64,000 bases of DNA from Pseudoalteromonas sp. EB27 (GCF_001974875.1 NZ_MTQD01000005.1:62001-126000), one strand, 5' to 3'; counted from the first letter of the stretch, positions 7,682-17,738 are shown. Notes: generated by a model from the letters alone, not told the origin. A program made the numbers and translations.

Positions 7682-7997
7682 TAGGGTCTGTTGACCTTTC
7701 ATGGTTAAATTTGCAGCAGTCTATTTAGTATTTAGGCAAGGCAGAGCCTAAGTAGTGTGGTTGTTCCCCATAAATAGGCGATAACGTAGCATTAATGCCA
7801 AACAGGAGTTGCCCAAAGGGTTCTGCCTAGGGGCTATTCACTCTTTGTTGCTCGGTTTTTACTTATTCTTACATGGATGTAAGCCAGTAGAATAACGCAG
7901 GAGCAGTTATCGAGCCCACTAGGTTACAAACCTCGCGCCGCGATTAAACAGCCCCTAGGTTGAACAAATTTTAATCCGCAAAGTTCGACAGACCCTA
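7682..7997. mobile_element. non-autonomous MITE-like element with about 32-bp terminal inverted repeats
   Basis: The left end GGGTCTGTTGACCTTT and the inverted right end GGGTCTGTCGAACTTT match with few mismatches for about 32 bp. TA lies at each border, which would fit a TA target duplication as in IS630/Tc1-type elements. The 316-bp interior has no long open frame, so it would depend on a transposase encoded elsewhere. The parent insertion sequence cannot be named from this window. Confidence 0.75.
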
Positions 7998-8003
7998 GTA
8001 TTA

Positions 8004-8027
8004 AAAAAGGAGCCTGGGCTCCTTTTT
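8004..8027 (+). terminator. intrinsic terminator, probably the original end of the queF transcript
   Basis: AAAAAGGAGC-ctgg-GCTCCTTTTT forms a 10-bp stem ending in a T run. It lies just beyond the MITE, about 340 bases after the queF stop. Confidence 0.75.
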
Positions 8028-8040
8028 ACATTCTTTAATT

Positions 8041-8200
8041 AATACCAATTCCATTAAGTATGTGATCTAAATTTTACGCAGAAAAAACAATTCAGTTCTA
8101 GGCGTAAATTGATGTAAATGTTCCCTTTGTGAAATTTACAACAAAGAAATGGGTTGTTTTAGCAAGTAAAATAGATCAGCTATTTATTGGAATTGGTATA
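8041..8200. repeat. foldback intergenic repeat of 160 bp overlapping a gene end
   Basis: AATACCAATTCCATTAAGTA at the left and its imperfect inverse ending GGAATTGGTATA at the right give terminal inverted repeats of about 40 bp. Ends match the repeat at 4588-4752, while the interior differs. The last 25 bases supply the final codons and stop of the adjacent cyclophilin gene. Confidence 0.7.
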
Positions 8201-9081
8201 ACTTCGCGCTTAGTAGGTATGGGCATACCACACACATCAACGTAGTTATGTGCTTTAACAAACCAAGGTTCAACACGGTTTTTACGAGCACTGATTAAGT
8301 TTTTAAACACAGCTGAGTTTGTTTTCATCACTTTAAATATACTTTTATCGCTTTGGACATCGCCAAGGACTTGTATATTGGTAATTGGGTTAAATGCTTT
8401 TCCCTCAGTTGGTGTACGCGCTAAACGGTTAAAATGTTCTATACCTTCGAGCACTCGACCAAACACCGTAATGTTTTTATCAAGGTAGCGCGGGCCTTGC
8501 CCTATCGTTACAAAAAACTCCGTGCTCGCACTATTTATATAGTTATCGCGCGCCATGGCAAACACGCCACTACAATGCACTTGCCATGTTTGCGTATGTG
8601 CTGAGTTTTGAGCTACTGCAAAGCCGTTTAAAAAGCCAGTAACTGGTGCATATCCGTCGCCATTTAGCTCAGTAATTAAAAGTGGCTTGTTTGTTGTTGA
8701 ATAAAACTCAGCAGGGACTGTTCTATCCGCTGTTTTAATTAATTTTTTACCCGAGCTGTCGCCACCTTGCGCTACAAAACCTTCAACAAACCGATAAACG
8801 CTGGTATTTTTATAAAACCCTTCTCGTGCTAACTTTTTAATGTTTTGAACGTGCTTTGGGGCAAGCAGCTCATTAAGCTCAATGTACGCATCGCCCGTTG
8901 GCAGCGTTATCTTTAAAATATTTTGAGCGTCCACCACTCGCCAGTCATTATCTGTTGCACTAGCAATGACTTCACTCGCGCTCAATAAAGGTAGCTCTTG
9001 ATTAACAACACCATTGCCAAATTGTTGAGCACAACCGCTTAATAAAACACTAAGCAGAGCTGGCAATATAATTTTTTTCAT
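8176..9081 (-). CDS. periplasmic cyclophilin-type peptidyl-prolyl isomerase, predicted lipoprotein
   Basis: About 301 residues from ATG 9081, placed 7-8 bases behind AAGGAT; a GTG one codon earlier is less likely. The N-terminus is a lipoprotein signal with lipobox LLSGC. The cyclophilin fold follows: YRFVEGFVAQGGD corresponds to the active-site F-x-x-x-x-Q-G-G-D segment, then MARD, the STEFFVTIG stretch (usually SQFFI) and VFGRVLEG. It would isomerise X-Pro bonds in exported proteins in the periplasm. The last residues (VIPIPINS) are encoded inside a foldback repeat. Its gene lies 29 bases behind tamB on the same strand, so it may belong to the TamAB transcription unit. Confidence 0.85.
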   Translation of the reverse strand: MKKIILPALLSVLLSGCAQQFGNGVVNQELPLLSASEVIASATDNDWRVVDAQNILKITLPTGDAYIELNELLAPKHVQNIKKLAREGFYKNTSVYRFVEGFVAQGGDSSGKKLIKTADRTVPAEFYSTTNKPLLITELNGDGYAPVTGFLNGFAVAQNSAHTQTWQVHCSGVFAMARDNYINSASTEFFVTIGQGPRYLDKNITVFGRVLEGIEHFNRLARTPTEGKAFNPITNIQVLGDVQSDKSIFKVMKTNSAVFKNLISARKNRVEPWFVKAHNYVDVCGMPIPTKREVIPIPINS

Positions 9082-9113
9082 CACTCATATCCTTATAATT
9101 ATTATAGTTTTGG

Positions 9114-12100
9114 TTATTCCCAGTCAAACTTATATAGCACATCAACATTTTGGTATAGGCCGCTCGTTATTTCTATGTATAACTGTGAAAGTAACTGATA
9201 TCGCACAGCCACCTCACTGAGCGAATCAAATACACCCACGCTATATTTAACTTGTAAGCTGGGTGCTACGTAACCTGATATTTCTACTTTGGTGCTATCG
9301 CCACTACCAGATGAGCTTAAACTTACATCTGATAACCCAAAGGTTTCACCCACCTTAGAAACAACCCCTTCGCTGCGGCTAACCCCTTGAGAAAGTAATA
9401 ACTGTGTGAGCATAGCATCGCTTGACGAACTTTCCCCGTCACCCAAAGGTTGGCCATTAAGTAAATATGCAAGTGCTTGAGCTTGATCCATCGCAGGCTC
9501 AGAAAATATTTTGAGCGTGGGTTGTTCAACATTTCCCGTGAGCGTGACCCCTGCAATGACTCCATTTGCAGTGGTATCTGGGTTACGTATAGCTTTTATA
9601 TTCAAAAATGGTTGTTCAATTGAGCCGCTAAAACCGACTTGCCCGGTGCTGATTATTAAGTCTTGCCCAAAGGCTAAGTAAGTACCTTCAATTAAGTTAA
9701 GCTCACCTGTGGCTATAATTGGCGCACCTTGACTCATTTTTATCGCTAAATCACCCGCAACTTTTGATTCCAAGCCAAACGATTCTACTTTTACATCGTT
9801 TTTAACAATCACTTTTAAATCTATGTCGTAATCAAACGGGACTTTTTCGGTAGCTTCAGTTTTTTGATCAACAATAATTTCATCATCGCTAACTTGCACC
9901 GCCCCCTCAGGGAGCTCTTCAATCATTATGCGACCGTAAGGCACAACTACCTCACCAACAAGCTTGAGTGCATTATTAGCCAAACCTATTTTTAAGTCTG
10001 GCGATACTTTAAAAGTAACTCCCTGCTGCGCGCGAACATAAAACTGCTCGCCAACTACCGCAACATTTACAGCAGGCTGCGAACCTTGCCAATCAACATC
10101 ACCTGTTAGGTTTATTTTACCGCCCTGATTGTCGTTTAAGTTGCCTTTTATTGTGGCTGTTGTTTTATCAAACAATACGTTTATGTTTGATTTTTGCAGC
10201 GCTATAGGTAGTTGCTCGCCCTCTAAACTAATATCGCTAACGTTAAGCTCGCCATTTAATAAAGGATCTTTTAACGTACCTGCTAACGCGACTTTCCCAC
10301 TAATATCTCCTTTTAACTGCTCGAGAGTTTCAAGAAATGGTTGTAAGTCTGACAGTAGTATTTTATCTATATTAATGGTGCCATTAAGCGCTTGAGTATT
10401 TTGTATATCGTCGATATTAATTTGTGTATTTATTTTACCAAGTACACTTGATTCTAAGTTAGCTTCAAGCTTGCCAATTTGAGAATCCGAAAATGCACTG
10501 ATACTTAACGTTTCGATAGGTAATTTGAAACGATCTTCATCAGAAATTAAAACCGCAGTTAAATCGCTAGAATCGATATTTGCACGTAATGTTTTAAGTG
10601 CACCGCCACGCCAATTAAGTGCGACATCGCCAGCAATATTACCGCGAGTCCGAATATTATCAGGCAAAAAGTGCTTAAGCTCTTCAAGTGCTAAGTTACT
10701 TAATTTTGCATTTAACTGACCAAGTTCTTTTGTTTGAGCTAGCGTGTCTATACATAATTCACTTTGCTCAGATGCCCAACAATGCGCGCTTACATTAAAG
10801 TCGCTGGTTTGAGTATTAACCATAATGGCAATATTTTTAGTGTTACTAAAGCTTAGCTTTTTATCACTAAGTGTTATATTGCTAAGCTCGCCATTCCAAG
10901 TGGTATTATTAATTTTGCCATTAACTTCCAGCTCTACACTGCCTTGCTCGGCATCTACTGATGCCGTAAGTTGGTGATCAGTTTTATCGCCGCTGGCATC
11001 AATTTTAACGCTATTAATTTTTTGGTCGGCCACAAGCGCCGAACCAACACTTACCGATATATCCGTTTGCCAATCGGCAGCGGTATCTAACTGCCCTTTT
11101 ACTGATAATTTATTAATGTTTATTTCATCAAAAATAAAGCGATCTAGTATTAACGCTAAATCAACAGAGGGCGTTAATCGCTCACCTCTCACTTTTAAAT
11201 TTGCGTTGCCATCAGCAGTAAATGGAATATTAGCTTTTTCATCACTTTTTAGCGTTACTTTGCCATCAACCTGCCAAGTATCATCAACTTGTCCGCTTAG
11301 TACTAACTTATTGGTGCCGCTACTTAAATAAAAGCTATCAATGTTCGCTTTTAACGTATTATCGAGCTTAAAGTTTGAAGCAAATTCTAGTGGTACATCG
11401 TTAAGTAATCCGCTTAACTTTGTATTATCCATTTGTAGCTGCCACGCATCAGCTGCGGCATTAAACGAGCCTTTAAACTGCCCTGAAATGTCACTAGTGA
11501 CAGCGTCAGTTAAGTACTGCGCTTTTAAGTTAGCAAGCGTGCCATTAAAGCTAGCCTGTATTCCTTTTTGCCAATCAACATTGGCTTTTATAGTTGCACT
11601 GCTTTCGTTCGCTTTTATGCTTAGCGCTTGTAATGTTGCTTTGGTGAGACTGCCATTTAATTGGGTCTTTAAGTCAACAGCTGGGTAAGCGCCTAGTTGG
11701 CTATTCGCCTGCAGGCTAAGCTGATAGTCGTCAGCATTACCTTGTGCGTTAAGGTTAACATTTCGTACTTTAAGCTCATTACTTTGCGCATCAATAAGCC
11801 ACTGCTTAATTTTGCCATTTAACTCAAACGGGTAGTTTTTTTGCTTTAAATTTGCTGTTGCCGTTAAATTAAGTGGATATTGCCCCTGTGTTTCTAAATT
11901 TAAGTTTAGGTTTGATAAGTCGCCACCTAGTTCCAAGTTAGCTTGGTGCTCATCACTTTGTAAAACAACACTCCCTTTTAAAGGTAAGTTTCCTGCAAGC
12001 TCAGCGTTAAGATGTGTATTGAGCTGCCACTGTTCATACTTTGCTGAGAATGACTCTAAATTAACAGCCGCATCTTCTACATTTAACCGCAGCGCTATAT

Positions 12101-12803
12101 TTTCAATAATATGCTGGGCTTCGCCTTGTTCTATCGTAACTTCAGCTATTTCAAAGTCCTCAACGACTAAATCAAGTGGCGAAGTAAATTCTATATTAGG
12201 CAAAGCAGGTAGATGCGTTAAAGGCGCTTGAGCATTTTGCGCAGTTTGTGTTTTCGCGTCTTGTTCTTGCTCTTTTAAAGCAATCAGTATGGTAGGGATA
12301 TTCAGGCTTTTAACCGTGAGCTTAGAGCCCTCTGCTTTTGCTGAGAGTTTAAAGTTATCCACACTTACGTTTGCGCTTGGATGCTCTAGAGTAAATTTGT
12401 TTATCGCAATATTTTTTACAGCAATATTAAAAGGTAAGCTGATTTTTTCAAGCGGCTCTGTCGGGGCTTCTTCTTGTGATTCTGCAGTTTTTGGTAACGT
12501 TAAATCTATAGATTTAGCACTTAAGTTATCTATACAAATCCCATCGCATTGCCACCAAAACAAATCAATTTTCAATTGTTGAGCATTAAAATCCAAGCCA
12601 TTGCTAGTAAAGCGTACATTAAAGGCATCATTATAAATAAAACGGCCATCTTTGATTTCAATATGTAGGCCATCTACGGCTTTGTTTGCACTATAGGCAA
12701 TAAATTGATTACCGGGTGCGGTAAATAACAAACAAAATAGTGCAACAACTAACGTGACAAAAATAGCACTTACGGCGGCTGTTATCTTTTTTAATACTGA
12801 CAT
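9114..12803 (-). CDS. tamB: translocation and assembly module inner-membrane subunit TamB
   Basis: 1229 residues: an N-terminal inner-membrane helix (about 7-30), a very long series of beta-strand repeats spanning the periplasm, and the conserved C-terminal TamB (DUF490) domain of roughly the last 350 residues, ending VDVLYKFDWE. TamB bridges the inner membrane to TamA, is an AsmA-like protein implicated in phospholipid transport to the outer membrane, and was first described in outer-membrane protein assembly. Length is close to E. coli TamB (1259). Its ATG overlaps the tamA stop by one base, so the two are co-translated. Confidence 0.95.
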   Translation of the reverse strand: MSVLKKITAAVSAIFVTLVVALFCLLFTAPGNQFIAYSANKAVDGLHIEIKDGRFIYNDAFNVRFTSNGLDFNAQQLKIDLFWWQCDGICIDNLSAKSIDLTLPKTAESQEEAPTEPLEKISLPFNIAVKNIAINKFTLEHPSANVSVDNFKLSAKAEGSKLTVKSLNIPTILIALKEQEQDAKTQTAQNAQAPLTHLPALPNIEFTSPLDLVVEDFEIAEVTIEQGEAQHIIENIALRLNVEDAAVNLESFSAKYEQWQLNTHLNAELAGNLPLKGSVVLQSDEHQANLELGGDLSNLNLNLETQGQYPLNLTATANLKQKNYPFELNGKIKQWLIDAQSNELKVRNVNLNAQGNADDYQLSLQANSQLGAYPAVDLKTQLNGSLTKATLQALSIKANESSATIKANVDWQKGIQASFNGTLANLKAQYLTDAVTSDISGQFKGSFNAAADAWQLQMDNTKLSGLLNDVPLEFASNFKLDNTLKANIDSFYLSSGTNKLVLSGQVDDTWQVDGKVTLKSDEKANIPFTADGNANLKVRGERLTPSVDLALILDRFIFDEININKLSVKGQLDTAADWQTDISVSVGSALVADQKINSVKIDASGDKTDHQLTASVDAEQGSVELEVNGKINNTTWNGELSNITLSDKKLSFSNTKNIAIMVNTQTSDFNVSAHCWASEQSELCIDTLAQTKELGQLNAKLSNLALEELKHFLPDNIRTRGNIAGDVALNWRGGALKTLRANIDSSDLTAVLISDEDRFKLPIETLSISAFSDSQIGKLEANLESSVLGKINTQINIDDIQNTQALNGTINIDKILLSDLQPFLETLEQLKGDISGKVALAGTLKDPLLNGELNVSDISLEGEQLPIALQKSNINVLFDKTTATIKGNLNDNQGGKINLTGDVDWQGSQPAVNVAVVGEQFYVRAQQGVTFKVSPDLKIGLANNALKLVGEVVVPYGRIMIEELPEGAVQVSDDEIIVDQKTEATEKVPFDYDIDLKVIVKNDVKVESFGLESKVAGDLAIKMSQGAPIIATGELNLIEGTYLAFGQDLIISTGQVGFSGSIEQPFLNIKAIRNPDTTANGVIAGVTLTGNVEQPTLKIFSEPAMDQAQALAYLLNGQPLGDGESSSSDAMLTQLLLSQGVSRSEGVVSKVGETFGLSDVSLSSSGSGDSTKVEISGYVAPSLQVKYSVGVFDSLSEVAVRYQLLSQLYIEITSGLYQNVDVLYKFDWE

Positions 12804-14530
12804 TAAATTTCTGGCCCTATGGTAATACTTAAACGTGTGCTTTTACTTTCTTTTGTTAATCCCCAAGCGTGATCTATACGCACAGGGCCAACGGGTGTTA
12901 AATAACGAAAACCAAAACCAGCGCCTACTTCAAAGTCATCAGAAAAATCATTCGTCGCAGTACCACCGTCAACAAATAAAGCCGCGCGCCAGTTTTGAGC
13001 AAACTGATAGTTGTACTCTATTGTACTGGTGAGTAAGTATTTACCACCGATGAGGTCGCCATCATCATTTTCTGGCGATATTGATTGGTACGCAAAACCA
13101 CGAACACTTTGATCGCCACCTGCGTAAAAACGCAGTGAGTAAGGTACGTTTTCAATATCATCAACTAGCATTGCACCTACATTTGCTTTTAAAAACACTA
13201 AATGCTTATCTAAATAAGTACGTAACCATGCATGTTGCATTTGCACCCTAATCAAATTAGTACTCGAAAGTACATCATCTAAACCAAACTCAGCAGATAT
13301 AAGCCACTGCTCTCCCCAATAAGGAGTCGTGCCGCCTTTTGATTTTTTGCGCGCGTAGCTAATGCCGGGCATTAACATTTCGGTGCTTTCTTCAGGCTCA
13401 TCACCAATGCGATAAGTTTCTTGGTCACGGCGTAAAAATGCCGTACGCACCCACTTATTTTCGGTCAACCATTGTCGCTGAACTTGCCCCGTGAGTATTT
13501 CACTGTAAGTGTCGTTTGTTAGTTCATCTTCTAACTTGTAGCCAACAGAGAAACGCCATAAATCATCATTAGGATCATCAACTGGAATTGTATAGGCCAT
13601 GGAAATATCTTGCTGTTTTTGTGCCACGTTTAGATTAGTTTCGAGGTAATGGCCGTCTTCTGTGATCCACGGTTTACTCCATTTAAAACGCACTTTGGGT
13701 CCTAAGTCAGTGCTATAGCCGCCACCAACTTCATAGCTATTAGCGGGCTTAGGGAGTACATCTACTTTAATAGGAACTTGGCTATTTTGACGTGCTGCAA
13801 TGTCAGCATAAACACGCACGCTTGCGAAATAAGGGGTGCTTGATAGATCTAAATTATAATCAGCAATATGTGTTGATTTATAAGGTTGGCCCTGCGAGAA
13901 AGGCGCTATAGAGCGTATGTATTTTTCAGCGGGTGTATTAGTGGCAATTTGTATATTGCCAAACTGATACCTGACTCCGGTATCAATAACAAAAGTAATA
14001 ACAGCACTATTTTTTTTAACCGACACTTCTAATTTACGTGCTGGCCACTTAGCATCAAAATAACCAAGTTCTAATAGCATTGATTCTATTTTTTTATGGG
14101 TTGAGTCGTATTTACCATGATTTAGAACATCGCCTTGTTTTAAGCTGATGTTGTTAATTAATGCCTGCAATTGGGTATCGCTTTGGCCATCCCCATTTAA
14201 AGTAATGTTAATTGCTTCTATACGAGTTGCAGGCCCTCGCTCAACTTTAACGATTAATTCACTGTCGTCTTTATCAAACTCAACTTCAACGGTTGGGCTG
14301 TAATAACCAAGTGCTTTGATACTATTTTGTACTTGCTTTTGAGCATAGCGGCGAAGTGTACGGGTTGGCTTCTCACCAATTAATTGCTTGAGGTAAAGGG
14401 CTACGTTACTTTCTAAATCACCATTTAACCCTTTAATTTCGTAATCTTCTATGACTTTTTCTGCCGCATAGCTATTTGTCGCAATTAAAGCGATCACAAC
14501 ACACATGCAACGTAAAAACTTAATAAACAA
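12803..14530 (-). CDS. tamA: outer-membrane TamA, Omp85 family
   Basis: 575 residues, as in E. coli TamA (577): a signal peptide ending near SYA, three POTRA domains (about residues 25-265), then a 16-strand Omp85 barrel with the family-specific VRGF motif at SVRGFAYQS and a C-terminal strand ending LSITIGPEI. TamA works with TamB at the outer membrane. The start is probably TTG at 14530, since AAGGAT lies six bases upstream; the first ATG (eight codons in) has no such site and would shorten the signal peptide. It begins the tamA-tamB operon. Confidence 0.93.
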   Translation of the reverse strand: MFIKFLRCMCVVIALIATNSYAAEKVIEDYEIKGLNGDLESNVALYLKQLIGEKPTRTLRRYAQKQVQNSIKALGYYSPTVEVEFDKDDSELIVKVERGPATRIEAINITLNGDGQSDTQLQALINNISLKQGDVLNHGKYDSTHKKIESMLLELGYFDAKWPARKLEVSVKKNSAVITFVIDTGVRYQFGNIQIATNTPAEKYIRSIAPFSQGQPYKSTHIADYNLDLSSTPYFASVRVYADIAARQNSQVPIKVDVLPKPANSYEVGGGYSTDLGPKVRFKWSKPWITEDGHYLETNLNVAQKQQDISMAYTIPVDDPNDDLWRFSVGYKLEDELTNDTYSEILTGQVQRQWLTENKWVRTAFLRRDQETYRIGDEPEESTEMLMPGISYARKKSKGGTTPYWGEQWLISAEFGLDDVLSSTNLIRVQMQHAWLRTYLDKHLVFLKANVGAMLVDDIENVPYSLRFYAGGDQSVRGFAYQSISPENDDGDLIGGKYLLTSTIEYNYQFAQNWRAALFVDGGTATNDFSDDFEVGAGFGFRYLTPVGPVRIDHAWGLTKESKSTRLSITIGPEI

Positions 14531-14708
14531 GTAAATATCCTTACTTTTAATATCTTAAATACACAGTTAACGAATTAAAGGCATATTAGCATAGCCATAA
14601 TGAGCAACACATTAACTTAATAACAATCTAAGGTGATAAATTATGTATTGTATAAAGGTTGATATAATGAAAATTAGTACGCGTTAGGACAATATTTTAG
14701 TTACAATA

Positions 14709-15083
14709 GTGCCTACGAATACAAAATTAATTTTAAATGAGTTTTTAATGCAATTCCCTGATGATGATAACGGCCAACTTTTAGCCGAAATAGCTGCTGC
14801 TGGCATTGATTTAAATAAAATGCACCAAGTCGATTTTTTTATCTTATTTGAACAAGAAGCCGATGCTGAAAAATTTGCTAAAGAAATAGTCTCTGATGCA
14901 TTAGTTCAAAACACTGAGCTTGGAAAATGCAAAGACACTGGCGTTTGGGAAGTAATCACTCAAGTACAAATGGTGCCAGAGCACACCCTTCTTGGACAAG
15001 CCGAGCAATACATTGAAAGCATTGCTAACAGCTTTAATGGATACGGTGACGGTTGGGGATTGATGGATGATGACGAGGCTTAA
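14709..15083 (+). CDS. rraB: regulator of RNase E activity RraB
   Basis: A 124-residue acidic protein (E. coli RraB 138). The VDFFILFEQEADAEKFA segment, the EVITQVQMVPEH strand and the acidic tail with GYGDGWG fit the RraB ferredoxin-like fold. RraB binds RNase E and alters the degradosome and mRNA turnover. The start is unclear: GTG 14709 or ATG 14748, thirteen codons later. Neither has a good ribosome-binding site, and an in-frame stop at 14685 limits the extension. It is divergent from tamA. Confidence 0.85.
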   Translation: MPTNTKLILNEFLMQFPDDDNGQLLAEIAAAGIDLNKMHQVDFFILFEQEADAEKFAKEIVSDALVQNTELGKCKDTGVWEVITQVQMVPEHTLLGQAEQYIESIANSFNGYGDGWGLMDDDEA

Positions 15084-15118
15084 TTGCCTTTTAATCTAAT
15101 GTACTCGATCAGTTAAGC

Positions 15119-16870
15119 TTATCGGCTTAACTGATTTGCTTTTCTAAAATTCCCTTTATAGTCAAATAGCTTGTCTGCCACTTTCCAACCATACTTTTTA
15201 CTTTTTCGTGCAATAACAAAATCCGGTGGTACTAATTCAAATTGTGCTTTTACTACTTGCTCTGCAGTTTTAAAGTCTATCGGTGTTTGCCCAAGCCCCA
15301 CGCGTTGACCAAATTGCTTATTAAATATAAATTGCCCGCCTTTATTTGCCAGGTTATATACCTCATCGCAACTTGTGCCATCTTCATCAAAATACGTTAT
15401 TTTAAAGAGCTCATCTTTAATTTGAGTTACTGATAAACCACTACAACGAAGTACAAGTGCGTCTTTTAGGTTTAAGGCATTACGTAATTTATCATCAGGA
15501 TCGGCCATTACCGCGCCGCAATCGTGGCATTTACGTGCAGCAATATCATTTTGGGCACCGCACTGCTCACACTCTTTAAACCTAAAACGATAATCGCACT
15601 GCTCTTTATGCCCATCATCATCTTCTAACAGCCCTTTACATCGCCTGCCAAAGTGCTCTATTACTTTTCCTGCAGAATCAGTTTTACCCCAAAATATATT
15701 TGCAAAACCACAGCCAGGACAAAGTACCTGCACAGGTTCATTATCACTATCGCCTTTTTTATCGCCTACTTCTGGGTGAAATAAATTAAAACCATTGCCG
15801 GCATAATCGATTACTAAGCAATCTGTTTTTGATTCAGATAACCTGAGACCTCGCCCCACAATTTGTTGATATAAACTAACTGATTCTGTAGGTCTTAAAA
15901 TAGCTATAAAATCGACGTGTGGCGCATCAAAGCCGGTCGTTAGTACTGATATATTAACTAGATACTTTAATTGCTTAGCTTTAAATTGCGTAATGATTTT
16001 ATCGCGCTCATTGTTTGGCGTATCACCTGTTATAAGTGCGCTTTGATGAGCTGGCAAGTAGCTTAATATTTCCTGAGCATGCATTACCGTGGCTGCAAAA
16101 ACCATAACACCTTCACGCTCTTCACTGTATTGAATAACTTGCTGTAATATAGCTTTCGTAGCGCGCTCACTGTTTTTTAAAAGCGCATTCATATCATTAG
16201 TCGTGTATTGCCCAAATGCATTACTATCTAAAGACGAAAAATCATAATGACTTATCGCTGCATCAACTTCGTTTGGCGGCGTTAAATAATTATGTTTGAT
16301 CATATACCTGAGCGGCAATTCAAAAATACAACTTTTAAACGGACTTTCTTGAGTACCTTTAACAAAGCCATGATAATGATGATGGTATATCCACCCCGTT
16401 CCTAGCCGATAAGGTGTTGCTGTTAAACCCAATACTTTTAACTGAGGGTTATATTCTTTTAAACTGTTTATTACTTTACCGTACTGACTTTTTTTATCCC
16501 CATTTACCCTGTGGCATTCATCAATAATAAGTAACGAATAATGCTCATTTAATTTATTTAAATTACGAGAAAGTGATTGCACACTAGCAAACGTTACTTG
16601 ATGGTTTAATGACTTTTCTTTTAAACCTGCTGAAAATATACTCGCCTCTAAACCAAAACTTTTATATTTTTGCGAATTTTGCTCTACCAACTCTTTTACA
16701 TGAGCAAGTACTAATATTTTTTGCTTAGCAATACGGGCAAGTTCAGCAATAACAAGGCTTTTACCTGCACCAGTTGGTAGCACAATAACGGCAGGATCAT
16801 TACTCTTTCTAAAGTGTAAAACGGTGCGTTCTACGGCTTCTTGCTGGTAAGGTCTTAGTTTATAGCTCAT
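15119..16870 (-). CDS. radD: SF2 DNA repair helicase RadD (YejH)
   Basis: 583 residues, as in E. coli RadD (586). The Walker A motif LPTGAGKS is at 31-38, DECH at 117-120, the LTATPYR motif III near 150, and motif VI QIVGRGLRLSE near 330. A Cys-rich zinc-binding stretch follows (CPGCG, CKG, CEQCG, CHDCG), which is diagnostic for RadD. RadD supports recovery from double-strand breaks and limits template switching, interacting with SSB. No convincing ribosome-binding site precedes the ATG, and no LexA box is seen. It is a single-gene unit converging on rraB. Confidence 0.92.
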   Translation of the reverse strand: MSYKLRPYQQEAVERTVLHFRKSNDPAVIVLPTGAGKSLVIAELARIAKQKILVLAHVKELVEQNSQKYKSFGLEASIFSAGLKEKSLNHQVTFASVQSLSRNLNKLNEHYSLLIIDECHRVNGDKKSQYGKVINSLKEYNPQLKVLGLTATPYRLGTGWIYHHHYHGFVKGTQESPFKSCIFELPLRYMIKHNYLTPPNEVDAAISHYDFSSLDSNAFGQYTTNDMNALLKNSERATKAILQQVIQYSEEREGVMVFAATVMHAQEILSYLPAHQSALITGDTPNNERDKIITQFKAKQLKYLVNISVLTTGFDAPHVDFIAILRPTESVSLYQQIVGRGLRLSESKTDCLVIDYAGNGFNLFHPEVGDKKGDSDNEPVQVLCPGCGFANIFWGKTDSAGKVIEHFGRRCKGLLEDDDGHKEQCDYRFRFKECEQCGAQNDIAARKCHDCGAVMADPDDKLRNALNLKDALVLRCSGLSVTQIKDELFKITYFDEDGTSCDEVYNLANKGGQFIFNKQFGQRVGLGQTPIDFKTAEQVVKAQFELVPPDFVIARKSKKYGWKVADKLFDYKGNFRKANQLSR

Positions 16871-16957
16871 GGGAAAACAAATAGGTTTGAGTAAGGAGAT
16901 TTTAGCAAATAATAGCTGGGAGTTTTAAACTTAAATTATATTTTATTGAGGGGTAAA

Positions 16958-16984
16958 CAAAAAAGAGAAGCCGAAGCTTCTCTT
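16958..16984 (-). terminator. intrinsic terminator of the H-NS-family gene
   Basis: Minus strand AAGAGAAGC-TTCG-GCTTCTCTT, a 9-bp stem with an extra-stable TTCG loop, is followed by a T run. Confidence 0.88.
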
Positions 16985-16994
16985 ATATTTAGCT

Positions 16995-17297
16995 TTAGGC
17001 TAAAAATTTCTCAAGCTCAACACCTTCAAACGCTTTAGGACGACGGCCACGGCCTGTCCATTCAATAGTCTCACCATTGTGTTCCATACGGTACTTAGGC
17101 TTAACTTTGGTACGTTTGTCAGATGCTCCATCTTGTAAATCTTCTAGCGTAAGTCCTTTTTCTTTTAAAAGATCCAAAACTTCCTGTTTCGCTTTTTGCT
17201 GCTGGGTATATTTTGAAATTGCATCATTGATAAGCTGTTGAGCTTTTTCAAGATCCGTTAATGATGCTGTTTTAATAAAAGATCGGACTTCTTTCAT
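16995..17297 (-). CDS. H-NS family nucleoid-associated protein
   Basis: A 100-residue protein: an N-terminal helical oligomerisation region (about residues 1-50) and the H-NS C-terminal DNA-binding domain, with YRMEHNGETIEWTGRGRRPKAF corresponding to the T-W-T-G-x-G-R-x-P-like loop that inserts into the minor groove of AT-rich DNA. At 100 residues it is shorter than E. coli H-NS (137), so it may be one of several paralogues. It probably silences AT-rich and horizontally acquired genes. It has its own strong terminator and a long AT-rich upstream region that could hold regulatory sites. Confidence 0.85.
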   Translation of the reverse strand: MKEVRSFIKTASLTDLEKAQQLINDAISKYTQQQKAKQEVLDLLKEKGLTLEDLQDGASDKRTKVKPKYRMEHNGETIEWTGRGRRPKAFEGVELEKFLA

Positions 17298-17738
17298 TTA
17301 TATCTCGCTAAATTGTGTGATTGGAATTATTTAATTATTCTTTTTTAGTATAAGGGTATTTTTCAGGAATGACTATTACAAGATATAAACTAAATAACCC
17401 CTCTATTAAATATACGCTATTAGTCTTACGTTATTAAATTAGGAGTAATTTAATATAAATTGCCGATGTATAAGGGAACTTCATTTTATAAGATATATAG
17501 TCGATAAAAACACTACTAATCCGTTGAATAATAAATGTCAGCTTTCAGTACAATAAAGCAGCTAAGAACTTATATGCAATTTGCAAATATCATTACTTCG
17601 ACTCAATTAAAAAATCACATTATTTATTCTTAGTGTCAGGTGAATATAATCGGAAATCACAAAGTAACAAGCTTAAAAATGAAGTGAGCCAGTAAGTTCA
17701 TACAAACCATAATTTAAATTTCAAATAGCAAACCAAAT
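17298..17738. other. gene-free AT-rich stretch upstream of the H-NS-family gene
   Basis: About 440 bp with no plausible coding frame, no RNA fold that I recognise and no repeat. It must carry the promoter of the H-NS-family gene on the minus strand. Its strong AT bias suits autoregulation by H-NS, but no specific site can be pointed to. Confidence 0.4.

Noticed and set aside
9323..9565. 80-codon frame inside tamB, and similar frames on the plus strand of tamB
   Set aside because: They lie within a clear long gene and have no protein-like features of their own.
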